A stretch of DNA of 15,685 bases. Source: an uncultured Veillonella sp. Its GTDB lineage: Bacteria; Bacillota; Negativicutes; Veillonellales; Veillonellaceae. Each line of letters starts with the position of its first letter. Position 1 is the stretch's first letter. Location of the stretch: assembly GCA_900757715.1 (NCBI GenBank), contig CAAEOZ010000074.1, forward strand, positions 1 through 15,685. Direction: 5' to 3'. Below are positions 13,918-15,685 of the stretch, one piece after another. The notes beneath the pieces are model-generated. The model was not told the origin of the DNA. It did not search any database and was given only the letters and a program-made list of their open reading frames with translations. Both the position numbers and the translations under genes were made by a program.

Positions 13918-15685
13918 TTACACTAAAGATTGCTCTTGTTCTTCTTCTACATCTGGTTTAATATGCAACTCTTTTAATTGCTTAGGGTCTACTTCAGATG
14001 GAGCTTGGCTCATGATATCAGAAGCAGATTGAGTTTTAGGGAATGCGATTACGTCGCGGATAGATTGACGTTTTGCCATCAACATAACAAGACGATCAAG
14101 GCCAAATGCACAGCCTGCATGAGGAGGTGCACCGTATTGGAATGCATCAAGCATGAAGCCAAATTTAGATCTTGCTTCTTCAATAGACAAACCAATTGCT
14201 TTGAATACTTTTTCTTGTACGTCAGCTTGGTAAATACGCAAGGAACCGCCACCGATTTCTACGCCATTCAATACCATGTCGTAAGCAATCGCTTTTACAC
14301 TGCCAGGATCGGATTCTAATTTATCAAGATCCGCATGGCGTGGCATTGTGAACGGATGATGCATTGCAACATAACGTTTTTCGTCTTCGTTATATTCGAA
14401 CATAGGGAAATCAGTTACCCATGTGAATGCTAATTTATCTTGGTCAATCATGTTCATACGGCGTGCCATTTCAAGGCGTAATTCGCCTAATGCACGTGCC
14501 ACAGTTGCAGGTTTATCAGCAATCATCAATACAAGGTCGCCACCTTTAGCGCCCATTTTTTCACCAATATTGCGGATTGTATCTTCACCTAAGAACTTCA
14601 TGATTTGAGACTTAATAGAACCATCTTCATTGAAGCAAGCCCACGCAAGGCCTTTAGCACCGTAACGGTTTACATACTCAACAAGGTCATCAAGTTCACG
14701 GCGAGGAATGCCAGCGTCACCAGGCACAACTATACCTTTAACTACGCCACCATTGTCGATAACAGAGCGGAAGACTTTGAATTCTGTATCTTTTACAAGA
14801 TCAGTTACATCAGTAAACGCCATATCAAAACGAAGATCCGGCTTATCAGAGCCGTATTTATCCATTGCTTCGTCCCATGTAATGCGAGGCATAGGCAATG
14901 AAATTTCTTTGCCCAATGTAGTTTTGAATACATGAGCAATCATTTCTTCAAGCATGGAGTAAATGTCCTCTTCGTCTACGAAGGACATTTCCAAGTCGAG
15001 CTGAGTAAACTCAGGTTGACGGTCTGCACGCAAGTCTTCATCGCGGAAGCAACGAACGATTTGGAAATACTTTTCATAACCAGCAACCATCAAGATTTGT
15101 TTGAAGATTTGTGGAGATTGAGGCAATGCGTAGAATGTACCAGCATTTACACGAGAAGGAACTAGATAGTCACGAGCACCTTCTGGTGTAGATTTAGTAA
15201 GCATTGGAGTTTCAATTTCCAAGAAATCACGGCTATCGAAGAAGTCGCGCATTGCTTTCGTTACTTTATGACGCAAAATCAAGTTGCGTTGCATTTCTGG
15301 ACGACGCAAGTCAAGGTAACGATATTTCAAACGAATATTTTCATCTACATCGATATCATCTTGGATATAGAATGGAGGAGTTTTAGCGGAGTTCAATACG
15401 CGCAACTCTTCACAGTACATTTCATATGCACCTGTAGGAAGATTTGGATTGATAGCAGCTTCATCACGTTTTGTAATTTTACCACGTACGCAAAGAACAT
15501 ATTCATTACGAACATCCTCTGCTTTGTGGAAAGATTCTACATTATGATCTGGAGATGCTACTACTTGTACTACGCCAGAACGATCGCGTAAATCCAAGAA
15601 AATCAAACCACCATGGTCACGACGGCGTTCAACCCAACCACATAATACGACCTCTTTACCTACCTCTTGTTCAGAGATGGTGCCA
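13918..15685 (-). CDS. aspS: Aspartyl-tRNA synthetase (partial, 5' end beyond the window)
   Basis: About 588 residues are visible; roughly 15-20 N-terminal residues are missing at the right edge. This class II synthetase charges tRNA-Asp. Visible-residue numbering: N-terminal OB-fold anticodon-binding domain with VLCGWVERRRDHGGLIFLDLRDRSG (split here as VLCGWV at 13-18 and RRRDHGG at 20-26), motif 1 region with FLEIETPMLTKSTPEGARDYLVPSR, motif 2 FRDEDLRADRQPEFTQLD (about 213-230), the bacterial GAD insertion (about 300-430), and motif 3 GCAFGLDRLVML near the end. The tail is acidic. His24 in RRRDHGG replaces the Leu of E. coli discriminating AspRS, which suggests a non-discriminating enzyme paired with GatCAB; this is inferred. 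No terminator was seen after it. Confidence 0.97.
   Translation of the reverse strand, partial: GTISEQEVGKEVVLCGWVERRRDHGGLIFLDLRDRSGVVQVVASPDHNVESFHKAEDVRNEYVLCVRGKITKRDEAAINPNLPTGAYEMYCEELRVLNSAKTPPFYIQDDIDVDENIRLKYRYLDLRRPEMQRNLILRHKVTKAMRDFFDSRDFLEIETPMLTKSTPEGARDYLVPSRVNAGTFYALPQSPQIFKQILMVAGYEKYFQIVRCFRDEDLRADRQPEFTQLDLEMSFVDEEDIYSMLEEMIAHVFKTTLGKEISLPMPRITWDEAMDKYGSDKPDLRFDMAFTDVTDLVKDTEFKVFRSVIDNGGVVKGIVVPGDAGIPRRELDDLVEYVNRYGAKGLAWACFNEDGSIKSQIMKFLGEDTIRNIGEKMGAKGGDLVLMIADKPATVARALGELRLEMARRMNMIDQDKLAFTWVTDFPMFEYNEDEKRYVAMHHPFTMPRHADLDKLESDPGSVKAIAYDMVLNGVEIGGGSLRIYQADVQEKVFKAIGLSIEEARSKFGFMLDAFQYGAPPHAGCAFGLDRLVMLMAKRQSIRDVIAFPKTQSASDIMSQAPSEVDPKQLKELHIKPDVEEEQEQSLV

Noticed and set aside
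1..15685. Mobile elements, CRISPR arrays, tRNA genes or a defence island
   Set aside because: No transposase, integrase, terminal repeats, spacer arrays, tRNA cloverleafs or defence-type domains were recognised; nearly all the DNA is housekeeping coding sequence on one strand.

Overview
The window reads as one chromosomal stretch of a low-to-mid G+C member of the Bacillota. All 11 protein genes and one RNA gene lie on the minus strand. Gene content (cinA-recA-recX-rny, ftsK with a rodZ-like gene, rarA beside 6S RNA and aspS) is Firmicute-type. The protein sequences and codon use look most like Negativicutes, with Veillonella as my best guess. That assignment is recognition from memory, not a database result.

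Layout in transcription order (right to left): the nearly complete aspS (13918-15685, 5' end outside the window); a 486-bp spacer holding a 6S RNA gene (about 13665-13842) with its own promoter and intrinsic terminator, then an AT-rich stretch with an unexplained 9-bp repeat array and a rarA promoter; rarA (12130-13431); a short spacer with an extended -10 promoter set between two perfect inverted-repeat arms; ftsK; a short rodZ-like gene; a YgiQ-type radical SAM gene; a 22-nt perfect hairpin; an orphan membrane-anchored solute-binding protein gene; rimO; cinA; recA; recX; then a near-consensus promoter and rny, whose 3' end runs off the left edge.

From ftsK to recX the gaps are 2 to 63 bp, so this looks like one long operon or a few overlapping transcription units joining chromosome segregation (FtsK), cell-shape or membrane regulation (RodZ-like), tRNA or ribosome modification (RimO) and recombination (CinA, RecA, RecX). 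RNase Y has its own promoter. rarA and 6S RNA next to aspS match the arrangement known around B. subtilis bsrA. pgsA, often found just before cinA in Firmicutes, is absent here.

The points most worth a second look are: the probable AUU start of rny, with an upstream ORF ending on its Shine-Dalgarno; the 9-bp repeat array with an oppositely oriented pair upstream of rarA; the inverted repeat bracketing the ftsK promoter; and the cysteine-free, ferric-binding-protein-like SBP placed between radical SAM genes. No mobile element, CRISPR array, tRNA or rRNA was seen. I found no clear new multi-gene system.
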